Shown piece after piece: positions 53,261-61,161 of a stretch of 64,000 bases of DNA. Positions within the stretch are counted from its first letter, which is position 1. Each line of letters opens with the position of its first letter. Both the position numbers and the translations under genes were made by a program. The DNA comes from Caldimicrobium sp964493015. GTDB lineage: Bacteria; Desulfobacterota; Thermodesulfobacteria; Thermodesulfobacteriales; Thermodesulfobacteriaceae. Where the stretch lies: positions 1 to 64,000 of the forward strand of contig CAZBLU010000004.1 in the NCBI GenBank assembly GCA_964493015.1, in the 5' to 3' direction. The notes beneath the pieces are model-generated. The model was not told the DNA's origin. It did not search any database and saw nothing but the letters and a program-made list of their open reading frames with translations.

Positions 53261-55004
53261 AGAAATTTTCTTAATATGTTTATCAGCAAGGGGTAGTGAG
53301 CTTGCTGAGAGGATTAGGGCCTTTTTGGGAAGGGGGGAGATTCTCTCTTGGGATGAACTTCAGGAAAGAGGGCTTACTTCTCTGTGGAATGAGGGGAAGT
53401 TACTTATTTTTATCATGGCCTTAGGGATTGTGGTAAGAAAGTGTGCCCCCCTTATTAGTTCTAAGGGAAAAGACCCAGGAGTTATAGTTATAGATGAGTT
53501 GGGAAGGAATGTTATTCCCCTTTTGGGAGGACATTATGCCCAGGTAAACAGGCTTACCCAGGAGTTAGCCCTTTTTCTTGAAGCCCATCCCGCTATCACC
53601 ACAGCTTCTGACCTCCTTGGGCTTACTCCCCTTGACTTGTGGATAAAGAGGAAAAATTTTCAACTTAAAAACCCTACCCTTTTAACTGCAACTATGGCTA
53701 AATTGAATGAAAAAGGGGCTCTCAACCTCTGGATCAAGGAGGATCTCCCTTGTCCCTCTCCTCCCCAAGAATTTCTTTTAACTGATAACCCTGAAGAGGC
53801 AGATCTTCTAATCACCTATGAAAAGCTTCCTCAAGTAAAGGGGCTCCAACTGATTCCCAAGTGTCTATGGCTTGGACTTGGCTTTCATGAAAAGCTTAGC
53901 GAAAATGATTTTGAGAAAATTATATTTTCAGCCCTTGAAGACCTTAGGATTGAGCCCTCAGCCATCAAAGGGGTGGCCACCTTAGATAAGAAAGCTAAAT
54001 ATCCTCCCCTTATTAATTTTCTTATTAAACATAATCTCAAATTGTTAAGCTTTTCAGCTGAAGAGTTATCTAACATTAATACAATAAGTTCTTCTATCTA
54101 TGTAAAAAATCATTTTGGTATCAACAGTGTGTCAGAGGCCTGTGCTCTTAAGGCAAGTAGAGGAAAGCTAATTGTGCCCAAAAGGATTTTGCCAGATCTC
54201 ACCTTAGCTATAGCCCTTGAACCCTTGCAAAGCCGAGGAAAGCTCTATGTAGTGGGTATAGGACCTGGAGCTAAAGAATTAATGACTGTTAAGGCTCTTA
54301 GGGCTTTGCTGTCTGTTGAGGCAGTTGTGGGATATAAAAGTTATCTTAAGCAAATTGAGGATCTAATTAAAGGTAAAGAGATTTATAGTTTTTCCATGAC
54401 GGAAGAGATAAAAAGGGTCAAAAAGGCCATAGAACTTGCCCTTTCAGGAAAGGATACAGCCTTAGTTAGTGGGGGAGATCCTGGCATTTATGGTATGGCA
54501 GGCTTGACTTTAGAAGTTATTGCCCGAAATAATTTGTCTTTAGAAGTGGAGATTATTCCTGGCCTTTCTGCTCTCAATCTTGGAAATGCCCTACTTGGGG
54601 CTCCTCTTGGCAACGACTTTGCAGTAATCAGTCTTTCTGACAGACTTATTCCTTGGGAGACCATTGAGAGGCGTTTAAAGATTTTGGTTTCAACGGATCT
54701 TCCTTTAGTAATTTTTAATCCACGAAGTAAAGGGCGAAAGAGCCAGTTCCAGAGGGCTATGGAAATAATCAAGGAGGGTAGGGGAGAGGAAACCCTTGTG
54801 GGCATCGTAAATTCAGGGTCTCGTCCCGAAGAAGAGGTATTTATTTCAACTCTTAGGAGCCTTCCCGAAGATAAGGTAGGTATGCATAGTTTGGTTATTG
54901 TAGGGTCTGAGGCTATTAGGAGATTGGGAAGATACTTAATAGCTAAGCGGGGCTACGAGAGGAAGTATGAAGAAGACCTTGAAATTAGCTTTACTTGTCA
55001 GTGA
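53247..55004 (+). CDS. cbiGH: CbiG-CbiH fusion: cobalt-precorrin-5A hydrolase / cobalt-precorrin-3 C17-methyltransferase
   Basis: A 585-residue fusion. Residues 1 to about 328 are CbiG (GIVVRKCAPLISSKGKDPGVI, LLGGHYAQVNRL, and the C-terminal CbiG part with GLGFHEK), which opens the delta-lactone and releases acetaldehyde. Residues 331-585 are CbiH, a tetrapyrrole methylase with LYVVGIGPGAKELMTVKAL, SGGDPGIYGMAG and IIPGLSALNLGNALLGAPLG, which contracts the ring and methylates C17. CbiG marks the anaerobic route. The presence of CbiG with CobF in the same genome region is unusual. It overlaps the next gene by 38 bp. Confidence 0.94.
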   Translation: MIENREIFLICLSARGSELAERIRAFLGRGEILSWDELQERGLTSLWNEGKLLIFIMALGIVVRKCAPLISSKGKDPGVIVIDELGRNVIPLLGGHYAQVNRLTQELALFLEAHPAITTASDLLGLTPLDLWIKRKNFQLKNPTLLTATMAKLNEKGALNLWIKEDLPCPSPPQEFLLTDNPEEADLLITYEKLPQVKGLQLIPKCLWLGLGFHEKLSENDFEKIIFSALEDLRIEPSAIKGVATLDKKAKYPPLINFLIKHNLKLLSFSAEELSNINTISSSIYVKNHFGINSVSEACALKASRGKLIVPKRILPDLTLAIALEPLQSRGKLYVVGIGPGAKELMTVKALRALLSVEAVVGYKSYLKQIEDLIKGKEIYSFSMTEEIKRVKKAIELALSGKDTALVSGGDPGIYGMAGLTLEVIARNNLSLEVEIIPGLSALNLGNALLGAPLGNDFAVISLSDRLIPWETIERRLKILVSTDLPLVIFNPRSKGRKSQFQRAMEIIKEGRGEETLVGIVNSGSRPEEEVFISTLRSLPEDKVGMHSLVIVGSEAIRRLGRYLIAKRGYERKYEEDLEISFTCQ

Positions 55005-56190
55005 CTCACATCTTTGGGGTCTTTGGGCTTTTCAGGCCTTTAAAAGGGCAAACTTTGAGGTTGAGCCTTTGTTAGCAAGGGAAATAGACAGCTCTTTTAA
55101 AGAAAAATATATTGCCCTTGTTGTGCCTGGGGGCTGGTCCAAAAATAAACTTGAGGCTATGACCGAGGCCCAGAGAGAAATAGTCAGGGATTTTGTGAAG
55201 GAGGGAGGTATTTATCTTGGTATTTGTGGAGGGGCAAGCCTGGCAGGTGAAGAGGGGCTTAAACTTTGCTCAGTTTCTCGCAAAAAAGAGAGGGTGCCAA
55301 GCTATAGCGGCCCCTGTGAGGTAACTATAGAAAAAGAAAGCCCTCTGTGGAAAGGCATTAAGAGACCCGTTTTTTATCTCTGGTTTCCTCCAGAGCTTGA
55401 AGTAATAGACACTTCTACTCAGGTCTTAGCAAGATTTTCTAAAGCTCAAGATAAGGCCTATCTTGCCGATCTCTGTATAGCTGATCATAAAGATAGACTG
55501 AGTCATTATGAGAAAAAATACGCCATCTCTCTCAACTTACAATTAATGAAAGATAAACCTTTAGTCATTGAAAGTAATTTCGGAAAGGGAAAGGTTTTAC
55601 TTTCACTTATACATTACGATACTCCTAATTGCCCCAATGGCCTTAAACTTTTAAAAAATTTAGGTAATTATTTCAATCTCCCCCAAAGAGAAGAAAAACA
55701 CTTGAAGGATAAGGTCCTTATAGAGGGCTCTACCAGGAATCACTGGTTACAGAGATTAAAAACCTTAGTCAGCCATATGCAAAAGGAAACTACAAAGATA
55801 TTACACCTGGGATTTAGAAATTTTCTTTTCCACCAGAGATATCCCTTTTTCTACCAATGGCAAAGGGGTATAAGAGGACTTGAATTACAAAATATATACT
55901 TCATGCTCGGAGAAATAAAGCAGAATTTACCTAAAGTTCCAAACAAAGATATTTATGAAAAGATTGAAAATCTTCTTTGGGAAGGCAAAAACCTTTTAGA
56001 GCCTATTTTAACATTATTTCAAAAGGATTTCATTCTTTTTAGAGAAAATTTCTCAAAAGTAAGGGACATAGAACTTGAGAGGGAAATTTTTGGACCAAAC
56101 AAAAAGAGTTATGGAGGAAAGTATAGGAGATTTATTAATCTTTTAGAGGAAGTGTTGGTTTATCTCTGGAGGGTTAAGGAAGTTGATTAG
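54967..56190 (+). CDS. BPL_N / glutamine-amidotransferase-like protein of unknown function
   Basis: A 407-residue protein. The N-terminal 230 residues resemble the amidotransferase-like domain found at the N-terminus of some biotin-protein ligases (BPL_N): VVPGGWSKNKLEAM, then the nucleophile-elbow-like GIYLGICGGASLAGE with Cys. No biotin-ligase catalytic domain follows. Residues 240-407 are a helical, Lys/Phe-rich region I do not recognise. It overlaps cbiGH by 38 bp and cobU by 8 bp, so it is firmly embedded in the cobalamin operon. Amidase or amidotransferase chemistry is possible; CbiA and CobQ already cover the known corrin amidations, so no pathway step is assigned. Confidence 0.72.
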   Translation: MKKTLKLALLVSDSHLWGLWAFQAFKRANFEVEPLLAREIDSSFKEKYIALVVPGGWSKNKLEAMTEAQREIVRDFVKEGGIYLGICGGASLAGEEGLKLCSVSRKKERVPSYSGPCEVTIEKESPLWKGIKRPVFYLWFPPELEVIDTSTQVLARFSKAQDKAYLADLCIADHKDRLSHYEKKYAISLNLQLMKDKPLVIESNFGKGKVLLSLIHYDTPNCPNGLKLLKNLGNYFNLPQREEKHLKDKVLIEGSTRNHWLQRLKTLVSHMQKETTKILHLGFRNFLFHQRYPFFYQWQRGIRGLELQNIYFMLGEIKQNLPKVPNKDIYEKIENLLWEGKNLLEPILTLFQKDFILFRENFSKVRDIELEREIFGPNKKSYGGKYRRFINLLEEVLVYLWRVKEVD

Positions 56191-56740
56191 TTTTGTTTTG
56201 GGTGGAGCTAAGAGTGGTAAAACAAGTTGGGCCCTTAAGTATGGTGAACATCTTTTAGGATTTAGAGAATTTTACTACCTTGCTACGGCTATACCTTTTG
56301 ATACTGAGATGAAAAGGAAGATTGAAAAGCACAGAGAAGAGCGATCAAAGCTCTGGCAGCTTATTGAGGAGCCCTTAGAAATTGCTCAGGTCCTAAAGAG
56401 GCTCAAAGGTAGAGATGCTGTAATTTTAATAGATTGCCTCACCCTTTGGCTATCCAATCTTCTTTACTATAAAAAGCCAGTAGAAACCTTTATAGAGAAC
56501 TTTCTTGAGGAGTTAAAGGCCTTTAAAGCCCATCTTAGAGGTTGGGTTATCCTTGTTTCTAACGAACTTGGCTTGGGGCTTGTGCCAGAAAGTGAGCTTG
56601 GTAGAGCCTTTAGAGAGCTTGCTGGAGTTCTTCATCAAAAGGTGGCAGAGATAGCTGATGAAGTATATTTTATTATAGCAGGACTACCCCTCACCCTTAA
56701 GGGAAAAAGTAATGGAATTGATACTGGCAACCTTCCTTAG
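56183..56740 (+). CDS. cobU: Adenosylcobinamide kinase / adenosylcobinamide-phosphate guanylyltransferase
   Basis: A 185-residue CobU. The P-loop is FVLGGAKSGKTSWALKYGE, the guanylylated His lies in KIEKHREERSKLW, and LIDCLTLWLSNLL and VSNELGLGLVPESELGRAFRELAG are family motifs. It activates adenosylcobinamide for CobS. The start is TTG at 56183, overlapping the previous stop by 8 bp. It overlaps the SfsA fusion gene by 29 bp. Confidence 0.95.
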   Translation: MISFVLGGAKSGKTSWALKYGEHLLGFREFYYLATAIPFDTEMKRKIEKHREERSKLWQLIEEPLEIAQVLKRLKGRDAVILIDCLTLWLSNLLYYKKPVETFIENFLEELKAFKAHLRGWVILVSNELGLGLVPESELGRAFRELAGVLHQKVAEIADEVYFIIAGLPLTLKGKSNGIDTGNLP

Positions 56741-57842
56741 GAGGATTAATCGATTTGTAGTTGAGGTAGAAATTGAAGGTAAACCTTGTCAAGCCTATCT
56801 CCCCAATCCTGGAAGGCTATGGGAACTTCTTTTACCTGGAAGATTACTCTATTTAACTCCCCAAAGGGATAAAAACTATCCCTATCTTCTTTTAGCGGCC
56901 ATTAAAAAAGGAAAACCAGTTCTTTTACACACCCATTTGACCAATAGCTTAATAAAAAAGCTTCTCCTCAAGAAAGCTCTCCCTATGTTTTCAGAGTATG
57001 AACTTATCAAAGAAGAGCCAAAGATAGGGAGAAGCAGGTTTGATTTTCTGCTTGTCCACTCTAAAAACGAAGAAAAACTATTTCTTGAGGTAAAGACCTG
57101 TACTCTCTTTGGTGAAAGGCTTGCCCTGTTTCCTGATGCAGAGACGGAAAGAGGCACAAGGCATCTTCTTGAGCTTGCGCAACTTACAAAAGAAGGAAAT
57201 AGAGGGGCCTGTCTATTTGTAGTTATGAATCCTAATGTAGAATACTTTTTGCCTGCCTATCACATAGACTTTGCTTTTACTGAGGTCTTTTTAAAAACCT
57301 TTTCTTGGGTAAATTACTGGGCTATAGCGATAGAGTTAGATCCTACCTTTTCGGAAATCAAAGCTTTTAGATCCCTCAAAATTCCCGTGGGGATCCTTCA
57401 TAGGGAAAATCTAAATAGTGGTATCTATTTGTTGGTGATGTATCTGGAAAATAGCCATAATATAGCCATTGGATCAGCCCTCAATCCCCACTTTGACAGA
57501 GGTTATTATATTTATGTGGGTTCGGCAAAGAATAATCTTAGGCAAAGAATAAGGAGACATAAACACAAGCGAAAGACTAAGCACTGGCATATTGATTATT
57601 TTCTTGAGAGGGCAAAATTATTAACTACCATACCCATAGTAAGTAGGGAATCCCTTGAGTGTAGTTTTGCTAAAGCCCTAAGCCAAATAGCCGAAAGGTC
57701 TATCAAAGGCTTTGGTGCCTCAGATTGTCTCTGTCCAAGCCACCTTTTTTATTTTTCACATAATCCCCTTCTTCTTGAGCCCTTTATAGAACTTTTAAAT
57801 TACTATAGACTGGAAAAACCTCTGCAAACCTGGGCTCTTTAA
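56712..57842 (+). CDS. SfsA-DUF123 (Uri/GIY-YIG-like) fusion protein
   Basis: A 376-residue two-domain protein. Residues 1 to about 230 are SfsA, with AYLPNPGRLWELLLPG, a PD-(D/E)xK-like core (RFDFLLVHSKNEEKLFLEVKTC) and FPDAETERGTRHLLEL. SfsA is a predicted nuclease or nucleic-acid binding protein once linked to sugar fermentation. Residues about 237-376 are a DUF123 domain, a GIY-YIG-like fold known mainly from archaea: GIYLLVMYL, YYIYVGSAKNNLRQRIRRHKH and HWHIDYFL. The fusion suggests a DNA-processing role. It overlaps cobU by 29 bp and is the last gene of this operon; no functional link to cobalamin is implied. Confidence 0.88.
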   Translation: MELILATFLRRINRFVVEVEIEGKPCQAYLPNPGRLWELLLPGRLLYLTPQRDKNYPYLLLAAIKKGKPVLLHTHLTNSLIKKLLLKKALPMFSEYELIKEEPKIGRSRFDFLLVHSKNEEKLFLEVKTCTLFGERLALFPDAETERGTRHLLELAQLTKEGNRGACLFVVMNPNVEYFLPAYHIDFAFTEVFLKTFSWVNYWAIAIELDPTFSEIKAFRSLKIPVGILHRENLNSGIYLLVMYLENSHNIAIGSALNPHFDRGYYIYVGSAKNNLRQRIRRHKHKRKTKHWHIDYFLERAKLLTTIPIVSRESLECSFAKALSQIAERSIKGFGASDCLCPSHLFYFSHNPLLLEPFIELLNYYRLEKPLQTWAL

Positions 57843-57929
57843 GTAATTACAAGGATCACACTTACACTAAAAAGCATAATCAGTTGCTTATACCACCATC
57901 CTGAGATTTTTTTCACATATAGCCCCAAA

Positions 57930-58011
57930 GGGGAAAGAAATTATTATTTTTTTTGTAAGTAAAATTTTTAGGGGAAAGAAATCATTTTTTTTTGGTAAGT
58001 AAAATTTTTTT
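57930..58011. repeat. Two tandem 41-bp direct repeats
   Basis: Unit 1 (57930-57970) and unit 2 (57971-58011) both run GGGGAAAGAAAT, then a T-rich tract, GTAAGTAAAATTTTT; they differ by a few bases. They abut the AGGAGGG ribosome site of the next gene, so they form its promoter or leader region. No hairpin terminator for the preceding operon is obvious in the rest of the gap. Confidence 0.85.
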
Positions 58012-58024
58012 AGGAGGGTGAGCA

Positions 58025-58378
58025 ATGGAAAAGGAAAAATTGCTTATTAACAGGGTAAGGGCCTTTTATTTTATGGCAGGATTGCTTAAACTTCAGGGGA
58101 CTGATCCTCGTTGCTCTGTCTGTAAGTCTCGCAAAGAGGTAGCTGAAGAAATTATCGACGATTTCCAGAGATTTAAATCGGAGGTAAAATTAGAGGAAAT
58201 CCCTGAGATCTTTAGGTCCAAATTTGAGGCGGTTGAAGAGATTTTGAGTGCCTTGAAACTTCCAGAAAAGCCTATTCCTCAGAGAAAGGAAGGAGGATGT
58301 CATTTCCCCGACAAAACATGTTTAGTAAAGGAGTGCGAAGATATCTTCGAAGACCTAATTGAAGAAGAGGAGGATTAG
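58025..58378 (+). CDS. Hypothetical acidic Cys-containing protein
   Basis: A 117-residue soluble protein, not recognised. Five cysteines are arranged as CSVC (30, 33) and CHFPDKTC with a further Cys (92, 99, 104), enough for one metal site or a small cluster. The N-terminal 80 residues are predicted mostly helical; the tail is very acidic (LIEEEED). Coding is supported by a strong AGGAGGG ribosome site seven bases before the ATG. It follows the 41-bp tandem repeats and precedes the phosphorylase-like gene by 16 bp, probably in one transcript. Confidence 0.7.
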   Translation: MEKEKLLINRVRAFYFMAGLLKLQGTDPRCSVCKSRKEVAEEIIDDFQRFKSEVKLEEIPEIFRSKFEAVEEILSALKLPEKPIPQRKEGGCHFPDKTCLVKECEDIFEDLIEEEED

Positions 58379-58394
58379 AGTTATAATCGATTAA

Positions 58395-59090
58395 GTGTAT
58401 CTCCCCACCCTAAACCTTAGCGAAGTTAAAAGACTTGTCCTTCTTTTACCACAGCCTGAATTTAATTATTTTAGTAAAAAATTAAAATTCCTTGAGAGCT
58501 TTAAATACTTAGGTTTTAATTTTAAGATCTATAAAGAGGGAGGGCTAATAGCGGGCCCTCTCTTCTCAGCCCCTCAGATTTCTTTTTTAATAGAAATTTT
58601 AAAAGAAAAAGGCCTTCGAGAGATTCTTGCCCTTGGCTGGGCAGGTAAGCTACCTTCTTCACCTCTTCAATTGGGTGATCTCTTTCTTCCTGTAAGGGCC
58701 ATAAGCTTAGAAGGAACAAGTAGATTTTATTATAAGAGAAAGAAAAATTTTTCGTTAAATAAGAATATTAAAAAAAGAATAGAGGAAGAGCTCTTAAATT
58801 TTGGTTTAATTTGTAAGAGTGGGGGTATAATTTCTGTTGATGTGCCCTGGAGAGTAGAAAAAAGTCTAAATATGTTTAATTTTTACTTATCAGAGGGTTG
58901 GGCCCTGGATATGGAGACTTCAGCTCTTTATGCGGTTTCCCGATTTTTTGGCCTTAAGGCGGTTATGTTAACTTTTATTACCGATGAGATAGGAAGAAGC
59001 ATTAATAGACGACCTGAGGATTTACTGCAAGAAAAAAGAGAAAAACTTCTCTATTTTATGGAAGACTTCTTAGATAGAGGTTTTATTTAA
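58395..59090 (+). CDS. Nucleoside phosphorylase-family protein
   Basis: A 231-residue protein of the PNP/UDP phosphorylase superfamily. Evidence: LIEILKEKGLREILALGWAGKL, ILxLGxAG-like glycine motif, QLGDLFLPVRAI, and the C-terminal ALDMETSALYAVSRFFGLKAVML, which holds the ribose-binding Met-Glu and the base-binding region. Members split purine or uridine nucleosides, methylthioadenosine or futalosine; the substrate cannot be fixed here. The start is GTG at 58395, with only a weak ribosome site. It is followed by the J-domain gene after 7 bp. Confidence 0.8.
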   Translation: MYLPTLNLSEVKRLVLLLPQPEFNYFSKKLKFLESFKYLGFNFKIYKEGGLIAGPLFSAPQISFLIEILKEKGLREILALGWAGKLPSSPLQLGDLFLPVRAISLEGTSRFYYKRKKNFSLNKNIKKRIEEELLNFGLICKSGGIISVDVPWRVEKSLNMFNFYLSEGWALDMETSALYAVSRFFGLKAVMLTFITDEIGRSINRRPEDLLQEKREKLLYFMEDFLDRGFI

Positions 59091-59097
59091 AGAAAAG

Positions 59098-59985
59098 ATG
59101 AAACAATTAAAAAGGAATCCTTTTGAATATTTTGGTTTAACTCCACAGATTGTGAAAGAATTTGATGATGAGACCCTCTTTAAATTAATTAAGCATATTT
59201 ACAGAGTCTTACAACTTAAGCATCATCCAGATAGAGGTGGAGATCCCAAGAGGGCTTTAGAATTAAACCTTGCCTTTGAAAGTATAAATTATGATAAAAA
59301 TCCTCAGTCCTTTCAACAATTTAAAAAACAATATCTTGAGAGGCTTTCCCGAAAGACCCTTAAAAAACAATTAGAGGATTTAGAAACCCAATACAGGAAA
59401 CTGACCTTTCAACATCAATTACTCAAAGAAAGGTTTTGGTATTACATAGAGAAAGGTAATTCTGATCTGAATGAGCTTTATAAAGAAGGATTAGTTATGA
59501 AAATAAAGGTTTTCGATATAATTTCTCACATAAACTTTTCAGATTATGTAAGTTTCAAAAAAAAGAATTATTTTTTTAAAGAGTTAATCCTTAGTGAGGG
59601 GGTAATCCTTCGTAAAAATCAGAGTGAGAAAAGATACACCTGTTTAAAGGGATATCGTTTTATAGGATCTATTAAGAGGGAGTATTTAGAGCCTTGGAAC
59701 TTAATGCAGAGAGATTTACGAGAAGAGAGATTTTTTCTCAAAGACTTTCTCTTAAAGGATACCTTTATTAGAGAGGCCTTAATTTTTTTAACTCCTGAAG
59801 TTAGGGTAAACAGTTATCTCTTTTTCTTTCATACAGCAGAACCTGAAAAGGTCTTTTTGGAGGGTATTGCCCTTAAAATAGAGGAAATAACCAGATTAGA
59901 GTTCCTAAACCTTCTGAAAAATGAAACAGTTGAGCAGAGCTTAGATAAACCCCAACAGGAAATAAAAGAAGTAGCTGAACTTTAG
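59098..59985 (+). CDS. J-domain protein with unknown C-terminal region
   Basis: A 295-residue protein. Residues 8-65 form a DnaJ-like J domain with the HPD tripeptide in LKHHPDRGGDPKRALELNLAFESI, so it should stimulate a DnaK-type ATPase. It lacks the Gly/Phe region and zinc fingers of DnaJ. Residues 80-115 are a short coiled coil and 120-280 a region I do not recognise, rich in Phe, Leu and Lys. It may recruit Hsp70 to a specific client. It ends in a convergent 4-bp overlap with the RlmI-like gene. Confidence 0.78.
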   Translation: MKQLKRNPFEYFGLTPQIVKEFDDETLFKLIKHIYRVLQLKHHPDRGGDPKRALELNLAFESINYDKNPQSFQQFKKQYLERLSRKTLKKQLEDLETQYRKLTFQHQLLKERFWYYIEKGNSDLNELYKEGLVMKIKVFDIISHINFSDYVSFKKKNYFFKELILSEGVILRKNQSEKRYTCLKGYRFIGSIKREYLEPWNLMQRDLREERFFLKDFLLKDTFIREALIFLTPEVRVNSYLFFFHTAEPEKVFLEGIALKIEEITRLEFLNLLKNETVEQSLDKPQQEIKEVAEL

Positions 59986-61157
59986 ACTAATTGTAAAGCT
60001 ATTCCTTTTAAGTATTCTGTCTCTTTAACATAAGGATTTATGGGGTGATCTGGGGCCTGATGAAAGATTTTGAAAAGTCTTGCCCTTTTTTGTAGCTTAT
60101 TAAGCAGAGTGTGGAAAATATTGCGCATTTCTTCTAAGCTCAAATAATGGGAGCAAGAGAAGGCAAGAAGAAGTCCTTCTTTTCCCCTGAACAAATTTAA
60201 GCCAAGAAAATATAACTCCTTATATTTTTGCATACCCTTTTCAAAGTCTCGTTTGCTCTTTATAAGGGCTGGGGGATCGAGGACCAAGATATCTGCGTCA
60301 GCAACTGGATTTTTGAGAAGGGTAAAGACATCTCCTTCAACGGGAATTAAGTGGTCAGTAAAGCCGTTTAATTTGGCTGTCTCGAGGGCAAGCTCTAAGG
60401 CGTAAGTAGAGCGATCTAAAAGAAAGGCCCTTTTTGCCCCTCCCTTCAAGGCATAAAGGGAAAAGGCTCCAGTATAGGAGAAGGCATCAATGAGGGTGAG
60501 GTTACTACTTATCTTGCCAAGAAATCTTCTATTCTCCCTCTGGTCAAGGAAAAAACCCGTTTTTTGTCCCTTTTTTATAGGGATCAAAAACTTGATATCA
60601 TCCATGGCCACAAGGACGGTTTCAGGAGGCTCTTTAAGATAACTTTCCACATAGAGGGGGAGACCCTCCTCCTTTCGCTTTTCAAAGTCATTTTTGAGAA
60701 GGATGCTCTCTAAGGGATAAACAAGGGGCAAGGTCTCAACAAGTGTTTCCTTCAGTCTTTCCATGCCAAGAGTATGGATCTGAAGAACGGCCACTTTATC
60801 ATAAATATCTACAACAAGGCCAGGTAAGAAATCCCCCTCGGCAAAGACCAGGCGAAAGGCCTTTTCCTGAGGATAAATCCTATTTCTAAAAGATAAGGCC
60901 CTGCTTAAGGTTTCTATAAAAAAATCCCTGTTAATAGCCCTTCTTTCATGGCTCACAATTTTTATAACATAACGTGAATAGGGATTATAAAAGGCCTGGG
61001 CTAAAAAATTATTTTCTGCATATAGGGAGATAATACTTCCTGGCTCCACCTCCCTTTTAACTCTTTCTGGATCATAAAGGTCTTCTTCAGTAAACCATTG
61101 GGCCCCTTTTAAATACTTCCTAAAACCTTTAGAATTCAATTTAATTGGGGGATACAT
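59982..61157 (-). CDS. RlmI-like class I SAM rRNA methyltransferase
   Basis: A 391-residue protein with an N-terminal PUA-like domain (KGAQWFTEEDLYDP and EPGSIISLYAENNFLAQAFYNP) and a C-terminal Rossmann methyltransferase: TGFFLDQRENRR, LIDAFSYTGAFSLYALKGGA, and the catalytic-type LDPPALIKSKRDF followed by AFSCSHYLS with Cys. This is the RlmI/YccW family that forms 5-methylcytosine in 23S rRNA. It follows the cytochrome gene by 4 bp on the same strand. The target nucleotide is inferred from the family only. Confidence 0.92.
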   Translation of the reverse strand: MYPPIKLNSKGFRKYLKGAQWFTEEDLYDPERVKREVEPGSIISLYAENNFLAQAFYNPYSRYVIKIVSHERRAINRDFFIETLSRALSFRNRIYPQEKAFRLVFAEGDFLPGLVVDIYDKVAVLQIHTLGMERLKETLVETLPLVYPLESILLKNDFEKRKEEGLPLYVESYLKEPPETVLVAMDDIKFLIPIKKGQKTGFFLDQRENRRFLGKISSNLTLIDAFSYTGAFSLYALKGGAKRAFLLDRSTYALELALETAKLNGFTDHLIPVEGDVFTLLKNPVADADILVLDPPALIKSKRDFEKGMQKYKELYFLGLNLFRGKEGLLLAFSCSHYLSLEEMRNIFHTLLNKLQKRARLFKIFHQAPDHPINPYVKETEYLKGIALQLV

Positions 61158-61161
61158 AAGA

